A stretch of 64,000 bases of DNA, taken from the NCBI RefSeq assembly GCF_014645895.1, contig NZ_BMMP01000003.1, forward strand, positions 103,949 through 167,948, given 5' to 3'. Both the position numbers and the translations under genes were made by a program. The notes beneath the pieces are model-generated. The model was not told the DNA's origin. It was given only the letters and a program-made list of their open reading frames with translations, and ran no database searches. The first letter of the stretch is position 1. Each line of letters opens with the position of its first letter. The stretch comes from Streptomyces daqingensis (GTDB taxonomy: Bacteria > Actinomycetota > Actinomycetes > Streptomycetales > Streptomycetaceae). This document shows, piece by piece, positions 8,602 to 16,797 of the stretch.

Positions 8602-8628
8602 GATACGCATACACTCTATATGCGTATC
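8602..8628. promoter_or_regulatory. Probable MarR operator: 10-bp inverted repeat
   Basis: Perfect arms GATACGCATA (8602-8611) and TATGCGTATC (8619-8628) flank a 7-bp spacer. The site lies between the divergent NTF2-like (start 8582) and MarR (start 8661) genes, within about 20-35 bp of both starts, where it would block both promoters. This size, symmetry and position are typical of MarR-family autoregulatory sites. Confidence 0.75.
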
Positions 8629-8660
8629 GCATGCAAATCGGTGGGGACGAGGAGGTACCG

Positions 8661-9098
8661 GTGAGTGAGCGCGTGCAGCCCGGCAGGACGCTTTTCCAGT
8701 TCGTCAGGTTCTGGGCGCGACGATGGACCGGCGCCGGTTCGGGAATCGAGGCCGAGCGGGGGAGGGACGTCATGGTCACGGAGGCGGTCGCGGCCCTGGC
8801 GGACGGCGGAGGGGCATCCGTCAACGACGTGGCGCGCGAGTTGGGGATCGACCAGTCGGGAGCGAGCCGCATGGTCGCCCAGGCGGTCGCCCGCGGGTAC
8901 CTGGTGAAGAGCCGCGCAGCCGATGCCCGTCGCCGTGCCGTGCAGGTCACCGAGGCCGGCCGCGAGCTGATCGACGCGGCGCACGCCTGGCAGGAGCAGG
9001 TGTTCGCCGAACTGACGGCGGACTGGAGTCCGGAGGAAGTGGACCGGTTCACCGAGTCCATGAGGCGCCTCGTCGCGAACAGCAGGGCGGGCGGCTGA
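8661..9098 (+). CDS. MarR-family transcriptional regulator
   Basis: A 145-aa winged-helix regulator. The recognition region is SVNDVARELGIDQSGASRMV at about residues 56-75, followed by a wing with KSRAADARRRAVQVTEAG, the usual MarR DxRxxxVxLT pattern. The GTG at 8661 is chosen because GGAGG lies 5 bp upstream; an ATG 30 bp earlier falls beside the palindrome and has no ribosome site. It is divergent from the NTF2-like gene and most likely represses that gene and itself through the palindrome at 8602-8628. Confidence 0.9.
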   Translation: MSERVQPGRTLFQFVRFWARRWTGAGSGIEAERGRDVMVTEAVAALADGGGASVNDVARELGIDQSGASRMVAQAVARGYLVKSRAADARRRAVQVTEAGRELIDAAHAWQEQVFAELTADWSPEEVDRFTESMRRLVANSRAGG

Positions 9099-9139
9099 GC
9101 CGGCCCTGCCTGCGGGCGCAGCCCGGCACGGCTTAGAGC

Positions 9140-9187
9140 GTCTGCGGGCCGCCGACGACCTCCGGAGAGCGTCGGCGGCCCGCAGAC
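9140..9187. terminator. Bidirectional terminator hairpin
   Basis: A perfect 18-bp stem (9140-9157 pairing with 9170-9187) with a 12-nt loop lies between the convergent MarR and acyl-CoA dehydrogenase genes. There is no U-tract, as is common in Streptomyces. Confidence 0.85.
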
Positions 9188-9222
9188 CGGCTCGGTGCAG
9201 CCCGTTCAGCTCGCGTGGCGCA

Positions 9223-10449
9223 TCATTCCGCTGCGGCGGTGTACTGCTTCAACTCCCGGCGTGCCAGCGACCTTTGGTGGACCTCGTCGGGGCCGTCCGC
9301 AAGCTGGAGCGTGCGGGCCGCCGCCCACAGCTCGGCCAGGGGGAAGTCCTGGCTGACGCCGCCCGCACCGTGCAGCTGGACGGCACGGTCGAGGATGCCG
9401 ACGACGGCGCGCGGCGTGGCGATCTTGATGGCCTGGATCTCGGTGTGGGCGCCCTTGTTGCCGACGGTGTCCATGAGCCAGGCGGTCTTGAGGACCAGCA
9501 GCCGCAGCTGCTCCACCTGGACCCGCGCGTCGGCGATCCACTCCCGGACGACGCCCTGCTCGGCGAGCGGCCTGCCGAAGGCCGAACGCTCCACCGCCCT
9601 GCGGCACATCAGCTCGATCGCGCGCTCGGCCATGCCGATGAGCCGCATGCAGTGGTGGATGCGCCCGGGACCCAACCGGGCCTGGGCGATGGCGAATCCG
9701 CCGCCCTCCTCGCCGATGAGGTTCGACCTCGGAATGCGCACGCCGTCGAAGACGACCTCGGCGTGCCCGCCGTGGTAGTGGTCCTCGTACCCGTAGACCT
9801 GCATCGCCCGCCGGATCTCGAGACCGGGGGTGTCGCGCGGTACCAGCACCATCGACTGCTGGCGGCGGATGTCGGGGCCGTCCGGGTCGGTCTTGCCCAT
9901 CACGATGAAGATCCTGCAGTCGGGGTTCATCGCCCCGGAGATGTACCACTTGCGGCCCGAGACGACGTAGTCGTCGCCGTCCCGCCGGATGCGCGTCTCG
10001 ATGTTCGTCGCGTCGGACGAGGCCACGTCGGGCTCGGTCATCGCGAACGCGGAGCGGATCTCGCCGCTCAGCAGGGGCTCGAGCCACTGCCTGCGCTGCT
10101 CCGGATTGCCGAACTCCGTGAGCACCTCCATGTTCCCCGTGTCGGGGGCGTTGCAGTTGACCGCCGTGGGCGCCAGGCGGGGGCTGCGGCCGAGGATCTC
10201 GGCGAGAGGGGCGTACTGGAGGTTGGTCAGCCCGGCGCCGTAGGTGCGGTCGGGCAGGAAGAGGTTCCACAGGCCGTGCTTGCGTGCCTTGGCCTTCAGT
10301 TCCTCCACCACCGGCACCGTCTCCCAGGGGGAGTCCTGCTCCTCGCGCTGCGCGTCGGCGACCGCTTCGGCCGGGTAGACGTGCTCGTCCATGAACGAGG
10401 TCAGCCGCCGGCGCAGCTCTTCCGTGCGCCCGTCGAATGCGAAGTCCAT
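9223..10449 (-). CDS. Acyl-CoA dehydrogenase (ACAD10/11-like)
   Basis: A 408-aa flavoprotein of the acyl-CoA dehydrogenase family: N-terminal helical domain, middle domain with SAFAMTEPDVASSDATN (FAD and substrate contacts) and GRKWYISGAMNPDC, then a C-terminal helical domain with RSAFGRPLAEQGVVREWIAD and VQLHGAGGVSQDFPLA. The GAMNPDC and long C-terminal features match the ACAD10/11-like branch. The gene starts 6 bp after the APH-like kinase gene. In mammalian ACAD10/11 and in bacterial levulinate catabolism (lvaA/lvaC), such a kinase and dehydrogenase together convert 4-hydroxyacyl-CoA to 2-enoyl-CoA via a 4-phosphoryl intermediate, so the same role is likely here. Confidence 0.9.
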   Translation of the reverse strand: MDFAFDGRTEELRRRLTSFMDEHVYPAEAVADAQREEQDSPWETVPVVEELKAKARKHGLWNLFLPDRTYGAGLTNLQYAPLAEILGRSPRLAPTAVNCNAPDTGNMEVLTEFGNPEQRRQWLEPLLSGEIRSAFAMTEPDVASSDATNIETRIRRDGDDYVVSGRKWYISGAMNPDCRIFIVMGKTDPDGPDIRRQQSMVLVPRDTPGLEIRRAMQVYGYEDHYHGGHAEVVFDGVRIPRSNLIGEEGGGFAIAQARLGPGRIHHCMRLIGMAERAIELMCRRAVERSAFGRPLAEQGVVREWIADARVQVEQLRLLVLKTAWLMDTVGNKGAHTEIQAIKIATPRAVVGILDRAVQLHGAGGVSQDFPLAELWAAARTLQLADGPDEVHQRSLARRELKQYTAAAE

Positions 10450-10455
10450 CTGACC

Positions 10456-11478
10456 TCATCCCTTCCGCAGCGTGGTGAGTCCGTTGTCGATGAAGACCGG
10501 CACGAGGTCGCCGATCCGGTCGAAGCCCGGGCCGACCGTCTGCCCGAGCGTGTAGCGGTAGTGGATGCCCTCCAGGATCACGGCGAGCTTGAACCAGGCG
10601 AACGCCGTGTACCAGTTGATGCGCGAGACGTCCCGTCCGGAGGCCGCCGCGTAGCGCTCTACGAGCTCCTCGGCCGCGGGGTGGCCGGGGGCCTCGGCAG
10701 TCGTGCTGATCGGGGCGTCGGGGATGTCGAGGCGCTCGCTGTACATCACGAGGAGCCCGAGGTCCGTCAGCGGATCGCCGAGGGTGGACATCTCCCAGTC
10801 GAGTACGGCGGCGATCCGGTCGTCGGCGGTCGCCAGCACGTTGTCGAGCCGGAAGTCGCCGTGCACGACGGCCGGCTGGGGTGATTCGGGGAGCTGCCCG
10901 GCCAGTGAGTCGCGCAGATCGTCGATACCGCTGAGCTCCCGGCTGCGGGACGCCTCCAGCTGCTTGCCCCAGCGGCGCAACTGCCGCTCCAGGAAGCCCT
11001 CGGGGCGTCCGAAGTCACCGAGGCCGACGCTCTCCGGGGCGACGGCGTGCAGAGAAACGAGGGTGTCGGGCAGTGCGAGCGCGAGGGCTCGCGTGCGTTC
11101 CGGTCCGAGGGCGGCCAGCTCTCCGGCCGTACGGTACGGGGTGCCCTCGACGTGCTCCATCACGTAGAACGGCGCCCCGAGCACATCGGGGTCCTCGCAC
11201 AGCAGCACCGTGCCGGGCACCGGTACGTCCGTCTCCCGCAGCGCCGTGATCACGCGGTACTCGCGGGCCATGTCGTGGGCGGTGGCGAGCACGTGGCCGA
11301 GCGGGGGACGCCGTACGACCCAGCGGCTCTCCCCGTCGGTCACCCTGTACGTCAGGTTGGATCTGCCGCCCTGGACGACCTCGGCTCTCAGCGGCCCCCG
11401 CACAAGGCCGGGGCGTTCCCGGTCCAGATGTCCGGCGAGCCGCCCGAGATCGAGACCGGGTGGATTCTCCTTGGTCAT
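10456..11478 (-). CDS. APH-like phosphotransferase (ACAD10/11 kinase-domain type)
   Basis: A 340-aa aminoglycoside-phosphotransferase-fold kinase. It shows the N-lobe (GGRSNLTYRVTDGESRWVVRR), the catalytic loop VVHGDFRLDNVL (residues about 206-217) and the metal-binding AVLDWEMSTLGDP. This type is fused to acyl-CoA dehydrogenase in eukaryotic ACAD10/11; here it is a separate gene 6 bp upstream of the dehydrogenase. The likely substrate is a 4-hydroxyacyl-CoA rather than an antibiotic. The ATG at 11478 follows GAGGAG; further upstream in-frame starts lack similarity. Confidence 0.9.
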   Translation of the reverse strand: MTKENPPGLDLGRLAGHLDRERPGLVRGPLRAEVVQGGRSNLTYRVTDGESRWVVRRPPLGHVLATAHDMAREYRVITALRETDVPVPGTVLLCEDPDVLGAPFYVMEHVEGTPYRTAGELAALGPERTRALALALPDTLVSLHAVAPESVGLGDFGRPEGFLERQLRRWGKQLEASRSRELSGIDDLRDSLAGQLPESPQPAVVHGDFRLDNVLATADDRIAAVLDWEMSTLGDPLTDLGLLVMYSERLDIPDAPISTTAEAPGHPAAEELVERYAAASGRDVSRINWYTAFAWFKLAVILEGIHYRYTLGQTVGPGFDRIGDLVPVFIDNGLTTLRKG

Positions 11479-11636
11479 GCCTGCGCGCTCCTCTGCGTGA
11501 TGGGGGACGCCACTGCTCGGACGGGACGTTCGGGACGGGCTGGTGCGGGCGGCCGCGTCCCGGCCGGGACGCGATCCACACCGACAAGCTGCCCCTCCAC
11601 GGGCGGCGGGCAACGGGCAACCGCAGTCGCATCGAT

Positions 11637-11656
11637 CATGCCGACTAGTCGGTATG
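11637..11656. promoter_or_regulatory. 20-bp palindrome upstream of the kinase/ACAD operon (TetR-type operator)
   Basis: The sequence CATGCCGACTAGTCGGTATG is palindromic at 18 of 20 positions, with a perfect CCGACTAGTCGG core. It lies about 160 bp upstream of the kinase start. The size and symmetry fit a TetR-family operator. No TetR gene is present in the window, so the regulator would be encoded elsewhere. Confidence 0.6.
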
Positions 11657-11775
11657 GCGTCTAGGGGTGGACGGCCTCCGGGCGCCCCGGAGGCCCCGCA
11701 TGTGACGCGATCCACGTACACGCGGACGGTGCCACGCACGGGGGAGGGACGCCGTGCCTCCGCACGCGCTGCCGC

Positions 11776-12726
11776 TCAGGCGTGGCACGCGACCGGCCTG
11801 CCGCCGTTCATCTGCTCCATGTCGCCCCACACGGTGGGGACGTCGAGCGGCTCGCCCAGCGGACGTCCCGCGAACTCCGCGTAGGCGCGGTGCACGTTCG
11901 CCACCAGCCGCTCGCTCTCCGCCAGTTCGGCGAACTCGCCCAGGTCGGCCGCGCGTGCGGCCTCCAGCGGCGTGAGCCCCCGGTCGTACGCGTCGCGCGA
12001 CAGCTCTTCCACGAAGCGCAGATAGCGCTCCACGGTGTCGTAGACCTCCGGCCCCGCCGGCGGCCCATGCCCCGGGACCACCGTCCGCGCGCCCAGCGCA
12101 CGCAGCCGGTCCAGTGCGTGCAGCGACCCGCTGAGGGAGCCCATCGGGATGAACGGCGTCCCCTTGTGGAAGACGAGGTCGCCCGTGAACACGACGCTCT
12201 GCCCGGGCAGCCACACGACCGTGTCACCGGTGGTGTGCGCGACTCCCGGATGGAGGCAGCGCACCTCCACTTCGCCGACGTGCAGCGTCAGTTCGTCGCG
12301 GAATGTGAGCGACGGCGCCGTGACCTGGATGTCGCCGAACTCCACCTCCGGCCAGATCGCGTGCAGTTGGCGTCCTGCCCGCAGGGTCTCCTCCCGGCAC
12401 GACTCGTGCCCGATCACCGTCGCGCCGGGACTGAAGACGGCGTTGCCGTAGGTGTGGTCGCCGTGGTGGTGGGTGTTGACGACCGTGGACGGCGCCGGCG
12501 CCCCGCTCGCCAGCAGCGCCTCACGCAGCCGCAGCGCCCGCGGACGCGTCGCCGCGGTGTCCACGAGGAGGGTCGTGCCGTTGTCGCTGACCCAGCCGGC
12601 GTTGTTGAGGCACCAGCCGCCGTCCGGCTGGATGTAGGCGTGTACGCCGTCCGCCACTTCCTCGGTGTACGGCTCGCCGGCCGGCAGGCCGCTCACGCCG
12701 TCTTCCGCCACTGCCGTAGAAGCCAT
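11776..12726 (-). CDS. Metallo-beta-lactamase-fold hydrolase
   Basis: A 316-aa MBL-fold enzyme with the metal motif THHHGDH (residues about 85-91), a later His in PGVAHTTGD, Asp in FTGDLVFHKGTP and the C-terminal His in VVPGHGP. These give the full binuclear metal site, so the protein should be active. The N-terminus (EPYTEEVADGVHAYIQPDGG) resembles general MBL hydrolases acting on esters or thioesters rather than true beta-lactamases. The gene lies downstream of, and in the same direction as, gluconokinase but about 120 bp away; operon membership is uncertain. Confidence 0.88.
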   Translation of the reverse strand: MASTAVAEDGVSGLPAGEPYTEEVADGVHAYIQPDGGWCLNNAGWVSDNGTTLLVDTAATRPRALRLREALLASGAPAPSTVVNTHHHGDHTYGNAVFSPGATVIGHESCREETLRAGRQLHAIWPEVEFGDIQVTAPSLTFRDELTLHVGEVEVRCLHPGVAHTTGDTVVWLPGQSVVFTGDLVFHKGTPFIPMGSLSGSLHALDRLRALGARTVVPGHGPPAGPEVYDTVERYLRFVEELSRDAYDRGLTPLEAARAADLGEFAELAESERLVANVHRAYAEFAGRPLGEPLDVPTVWGDMEQMNGGRPVACHA

Positions 12727-12846
12727 CCGCCCGTTCTCCCCCTCGTTCGTCCCTGCCCGGTGAACTTCCCCCGGCCGTCCGGGTGGTGCGGCCGCGACGC
12801 CGTGCAGCCCGGTGCCGCACAGGTTGTCAGGCTCCGGGCGTCCCGG

Positions 12847-13377
12847 CTACGGCGTCAGTGCGGCGAGCGCTTCGTCGGTGACTTCCCCGGGAGGTCCTCC
12901 GACGGGCACCGCCGCCCCGCGCTCGTCCTCCTCCAGGGGTTCGAGCGTCTCGAACTGCGAACGCAGCAGTGCCGGAGGCATGAAGTGCCCCTTGCGGCCT
13001 GCCATCCGCGCGGAGACGAGCTCCTCGGAGCCGTCGAGATGGAGGAAGAAGAGACGCGCACCGCTCTGCTCGCGCAGCCGGTCGCGGTAGCGGCGGCGGA
13101 GCGCCGAGCAGCTCACGACGCCTCCCCGGTCCGAGTGTTCGGCCAGCCACACCCCGATGGCGTCCAGCCACGGGCGCCGGTCCTCGTCGTCCAGCGGCGT
13201 ACCGGCCGACATCTTCGCCACGTTGGCCGGCGGATGGAAGTCGTCCGCCTCCGCGTACCGCACGCCGAGACGTTCCGCGAGCAGCGAGCCCACCGTGGAC
13301 TTGCCGGACCCGGCCACGCCCATCACCACGACCAACGGCACCTGGGACTCCGTCTGTCGTCCCTGCTCCTCGTTCAC
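12847..13377 (-). CDS. gntK: Gluconokinase
   Basis: The 176-aa protein has the P-loop GVAGSGKST and the family hallmark ADDFHPPANVAKMSAGTPL, followed by DEDRRPWL, which together are specific for GntK-type gluconokinase (gluconate to 6-phosphogluconate with ATP). The GTG at 13377 overlaps the stop codon of the DUF202 gene (GTGA); another GTG lies one codon upstream. No gluconate transporter or GntR-type gluconate regulator lies beside it, so it is an isolated copy placed after two membrane proteins. Confidence 0.92.
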   Translation of the reverse strand: MNEEQGRQTESQVPLVVVMGVAGSGKSTVGSLLAERLGVRYAEADDFHPPANVAKMSAGTPLDDEDRRPWLDAIGVWLAEHSDRGGVVSCSALRRRYRDRLREQSGARLFFLHLDGSEELVSARMAGRKGHFMPPALLRSQFETLEPLEEDERGAAVPVGGPPGEVTDEALAALTP

Positions 13378-13703
13378 CACAGCAGCACCACTCCCACCAT
13401 CGCCATAGCCAGTGTGCACAGCGCCGCCGCCCGCACCACCCCCGGGTCCGGGGCGGACGGACGGCCGGCGGCCATCGCGGCGATCCGCCGGTGTGCGAGC
13501 ACGAGGAACCCCAGCCAGGACAGCACCCCCACCGCCGCGGCGGCTGCCTCCACCGGAGACGCACCGCCGCCGCCGTAGAGCACGTCGCGTATGGCCAAGG
13601 CGACGGCCACGGCGAACGTGAGCGTGGTGCGGCGCCAGGCGAAGCGGGTACGTTCCGGCTGCGCCGCCGGATCGCGGGTCCGTCCCCCGCTTCCGCCGCT
13701 CAG
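13374..13703 (-). CDS. DUF202 family membrane protein (second of a pair)
   Basis: A 109-aa protein with three predicted membrane segments and the DUF202 signature ERTRFAWRRTTLTF near residue 18. No ATG or GTG lies near the expected N-terminus; a CTG at 13703 overlaps the stop of the preceding DUF202 gene in a CTGA arrangement, mirroring the ATGA/GTGA coupling elsewhere in this window, so I propose CTG as the start. Function unknown; DUF202 proteins are small integral membrane proteins. Confidence 0.75.
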   Translation of the reverse strand: MSGGSGGRTRDPAAQPERTRFAWRRTTLTFAVAVALAIRDVLYGGGGASPVEAAAAAVGVLSWLGFLVLAHRRIAAMAAGRPSAPDPGVVRAAALCTLAMAMVGVVLLW

Positions 13704-14095
13704 CTGCCCGCTCCCAGCGCGACGGCGACGAGCACCAGCAGCGCCGCCACACCGGTCGCCGTCGCCAGCAGCACGGGGAACCGGGAGACGGGGAGGTCCT
13801 CGCCGCGGCGCATGGCGCGCTCGCAGCGCATCCAGTGGTTGACGGCACGGAACGCGCAGGCCGCCGCGCACGCCAGGACGGCTGCCGAGACGGACGTGCG
13901 GACGGCCCAGCGCAGCCCGGTCAGGAACTGGTCCACGGCGATGCCGCCCGCGACGAGCGCCAGCGCCGTACGGATCCACGCGAGAAACGTGCGCTCGTTC
14001 GCCAGTGAGAAGCGGTAGTCGGGGGTGGAACCCTCGGCCCGCAGTCGCTGCGGGGCGAACCACAGCCGGAGCGTCGCAAGGAGCCGGTCGATCAT
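13700..14095 (-). CDS. DUF202 family membrane protein (YidH-like)
   Basis: A 131-aa protein with three predicted helices (about residues 45-65, 70-90 and 107-128) and the DUF202 motif NERTFLAWIRTALAL. YidH/DUF202 proteins often occur as adjacent pairs in actinobacteria, and this gene overlaps the next DUF202 gene by 4 bp, so the two may form a heteromer. Biochemical role unknown. Confidence 0.85.
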   Translation of the reverse strand: MIDRLLATLRLWFAPQRLRAEGSTPDYRFSLANERTFLAWIRTALALVAGGIAVDQFLTGLRWAVRTSVSAAVLACAAACAFRAVNHWMRCERAMRRGEDLPVSRFPVLLATATGVAALLVLVAVALGAGS

Positions 14096-14278
14096 GGCAC
14101 CGAGCCTACGGCCCCCGCGGTGCCGGGCGTCTGTCCCCGCGGCTCCCTCCGGCTCGCGCTGCGCCCGCGCCGGTGCGGCCGCTCGCTCCGCGGCCGCTCA
14201 GCAGGGCAGGGCGGGCGGGACCGCGGAACGGGCCGGACCGCCCGGCGTGCCGCCGACCGGGTTCGCCGCGCGCGCCGT

Positions 14279-14839
14279 TCAGCCGGAGGCAGGGTCCGTC
14301 GGCTGCCTCGACGCCCTCCATGCCTGGAGCCGCCGGTGGGACTCCAGCCCGTCCGGAACGACGTCCCATCCGGGCAGCAGGCGTTCCAGTTCGTCCTCCG
14401 CGACGAAGTCCCACCAGTCGACCTCTTCGGGCTGCGGCCGCACGGGCAGCGAGCACTCCACCTCGTACACGCCCATGAACCACTGGTGCAGCGGTGACTC
14501 GTAGAGGAACGTGAAGCGGTGCTCCGGCTGCGGCAGCCCCGTCACGCCCAGTTCCTCCTCGGCCTCCCGCAGCGCGCCTTCGTCGTAGCTCTCTCCCGCG
14601 CCGACGACACCGCCGACCACCACGTCGTACATGGAGGGGAAGACGAGCTTGCCGGGAGTGCGCCGGTGGACGAAGATCCGCCCCTGCGGATCGCGTACCC
14701 GGATCGCCGTGCAGCGGTGCCGCAGCCGCCGGGCTGTCGCCTCGCCGCGCGGGGCCCGTCCCGTCACACGGTCGTCGGCGTCGACGATGTCGAGCAGCTC
14801 GTCCTCGGGCGCCGGCTGCCGGCCGATGGTGTCTGCCAT
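14279..14839 (-). CDS. Nudix hydrolase (isopentenyl-diphosphate isomerase-like subgroup)
   Basis: A 186-aa Nudix protein with LLDIVDADDRVTG at the N-terminus, LRHRCTAIRVRDPQGRIFVH, and the Nudix box ending REAEEELGV (about residues 90-98). This layout matches the YfcD/IDI-like Nudix group, whose substrates are mostly undetermined. I chose the ATG at 14839, which sits at the usual distance before the conserved core; an ATG 9 bp upstream is also possible. It is a single gene separated from its neighbours. Confidence 0.88.
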   Translation of the reverse strand: MADTIGRQPAPEDELLDIVDADDRVTGRAPRGEATARRLRHRCTAIRVRDPQGRIFVHRRTPGKLVFPSMYDVVVGGVVGAGESYDEGALREAEEELGVTGLPQPEHRFTFLYESPLHQWFMGVYEVECSLPVRPQPEEVDWWDFVAEDELERLLPGWDVVPDGLESHRRLQAWRASRQPTDPASG

Positions 14840-14961
14840 GGTGCACATTCCATCACCGGCGGTGGGGTGCCGCCCGCTTCCGCAGGGGGTTACTCTCCGG
14901 TCACGAGATCTTCCGGGTGAACGTCCGCGCGCACAGCCGGGTGTGGAACAGGTGGGACACA

Positions 14962-16617
14962 ATGGCGTACGACGCCGATGTCATCGTGATCGGGGCAGGC
15001 CTCGCCGGGCTCGCGGCGACGGCCGAACTGGCCGACGCCGGCCGCAAGGTGATCCTCCTCGACCAGGAACCCGAGCAGTCGCTGGGAGGCCAGGCCCACT
15101 GGTCCTTCGGAGGGCTCTTCCTCGTCGACTCGCCGGAGCAGCGCCGCCTGCGCATCCGCGACAGCCGCGAACTCGCCTGGCAGGACTGGCAGGGCACCGC
15201 GGGCTTCGACCGCGAGGAGGACCACTGGCCGCGCCGCTGGGCGGAGGCGTACGTCGACTTCGCGGCGGGGGAGAAGAGGGCGTGGCTGCGGCAGCAGGGC
15301 CTGAAGATCTTCCCCGTCGTCGGGTGGGCGGAGCGCGGCGGCTATGGCGCGAGCGGCCACGGCAACTCGGTGCCGCGCTTCCACATCACGTGGGGCACCG
15401 GACCCGGCATCGTCGAGCCCTTCGAGCGGCGCGTGCGCGCGGGTGCCGAGCGCGGGAACGTCGAACTGCGCTTCCGGCACCGCGTCACCGGGCTGGGGCG
15501 CAACGCCGGGACCGTCGACACGGTCAGCGGCGAGATTCTCGAACCCAGCGGAGTGGAGCGGGGAGAGGCGAGCAGCCGCGACGTCGCCGGCCACTTCGAG
15601 CTGCGGGCCCAGGCCGTCGTCGTCACCTCCGGGGGCATCGGCGGCAACCACGACCTCGTACGCGCCAACTGGCCGCAGCGGCTGGGCACTCCGCCCGCGC
15701 GCATGCTCTCCGGGGTGCCCGCCCACGTCGACGGGCTGATGCTCGGCGTCACGGAGAAGGCCGGCGGGCGCATCGTCAACCGCGACCGGATGTGGCACTA
15801 CACGGAGGGCATCGAGAACTGGGACCCGATCTGGAACCTGCACGGCATCCGCATCCTGCCCGGCCCGTCCTCGCTCTGGATCGACGCGACGGGCAAGCGG
15901 CTGCCCGTGCCGCTCTACCCGGGGTTCGACACCCTCGGCACCCTCGACCACATCATGCACACCGGGCACGACTACACCTGGTTCGTCCTCAGCCAGAAGA
16001 TCATCGAGAAGGAGTTCACACTCTCCGGCTCCGAACAGAACCCCGACCTGACGGGCAAGGACGTGCGGGGCGTGCTGAACCGGGCCGGCGGTGGCGCGCC
16101 GGGGCCGGTGCAGGCGTTCATGGACAAGGGTGCGGACTTCGTCATCGAGCGTGAACTGGGCCCGCTCGTACGGCGGATGAACGAGCTGACCGGCGAAGGC
16201 CTCATCGACGAGACCGCCCTGCGCCGCGAGATCGAGGCCCGGGACCGGGAGATCCTCAACCCGTTCACGAAGGACCTTCAGGTGACCGCCCTCCGCGGCG
16301 CGCGGAAGTACATCGGCGACAAGCTGATCCGGGTCGCCTCGCCCCATCGTCTCCTCGACCCGAAGGCGGGGCCCCTCATCGCCGTTCGGCTCAACATCCT
16401 CACCCGCAAGTCGCTCGGCGGACTCGAGACCGACCTCGACGCGCGGGTCCTCGCCGAGGGCGGCGAGCCGCTGCCGGGCGTGTACGCGGCAGGGGAGGCC
16501 GCGGGCTTCGGAGGAGGCGGCGTACACGGATACCGGTCCCTGGAGGGGACCTTCCTCGGCGGGTGCCTCTTCTCGGGACGTACGGCAGGGCGGGCCGCGG
16601 CGAAGGCGGTCGGCTGA
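14962..16617 (+). CDS. FAD-binding dehydrogenase (KstD/fumarate-reductase-like)
   Basis: A 551-aa flavoprotein of the FAD_binding_2 family. The N-terminus has the Rossmann motif VIGAGLAGLAATAELADAG, and the C-terminus has GVYAAGEAAGFGGGGVHG and LEGTFLGGCLFSGR, the second FAD-binding strand. The central capping domain resembles ketosteroid dehydrogenase/fumarate reductase relatives but the substrate is not evident. The ATG at 14962 places the Rossmann strand 7 residues in; a longer in-frame start lacks a ribosome site. Confidence 0.88.
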   Translation: MAYDADVIVIGAGLAGLAATAELADAGRKVILLDQEPEQSLGGQAHWSFGGLFLVDSPEQRRLRIRDSRELAWQDWQGTAGFDREEDHWPRRWAEAYVDFAAGEKRAWLRQQGLKIFPVVGWAERGGYGASGHGNSVPRFHITWGTGPGIVEPFERRVRAGAERGNVELRFRHRVTGLGRNAGTVDTVSGEILEPSGVERGEASSRDVAGHFELRAQAVVVTSGGIGGNHDLVRANWPQRLGTPPARMLSGVPAHVDGLMLGVTEKAGGRIVNRDRMWHYTEGIENWDPIWNLHGIRILPGPSSLWIDATGKRLPVPLYPGFDTLGTLDHIMHTGHDYTWFVLSQKIIEKEFTLSGSEQNPDLTGKDVRGVLNRAGGGAPGPVQAFMDKGADFVIERELGPLVRRMNELTGEGLIDETALRREIEARDREILNPFTKDLQVTALRGARKYIGDKLIRVASPHRLLDPKAGPLIAVRLNILTRKSLGGLETDLDARVLAEGGEPLPGVYAAGEAAGFGGGGVHGYRSLEGTFLGGCLFSGRTAGRAAAKAVG

Positions 16618-16797
16618 CCCCTGGGCGGCGGTCTCTGCCGGGGCCGGTGCGGTGCGTGCCTGCACTGCGCGTAGTCCGCTGCGGGGCTCGGCCGTGTGCC
16701 GGAGCGCGTCTCCGTCCGCCGGTGCGCCGCCGTCCTCCGGCGAACTCGGGCTGCTCGCGGAGGCGGTCCGCCCGCTGGCCGCCCGCCGTCCGTCCGG

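Noticed and set aside
9274-10884. 536-aa plus-strand frame opposite the acyl-CoA dehydrogenase
   Set aside because: Typical antisense shadow in high-GC DNA; no family pattern, while the minus strand has clear ACAD motifs.
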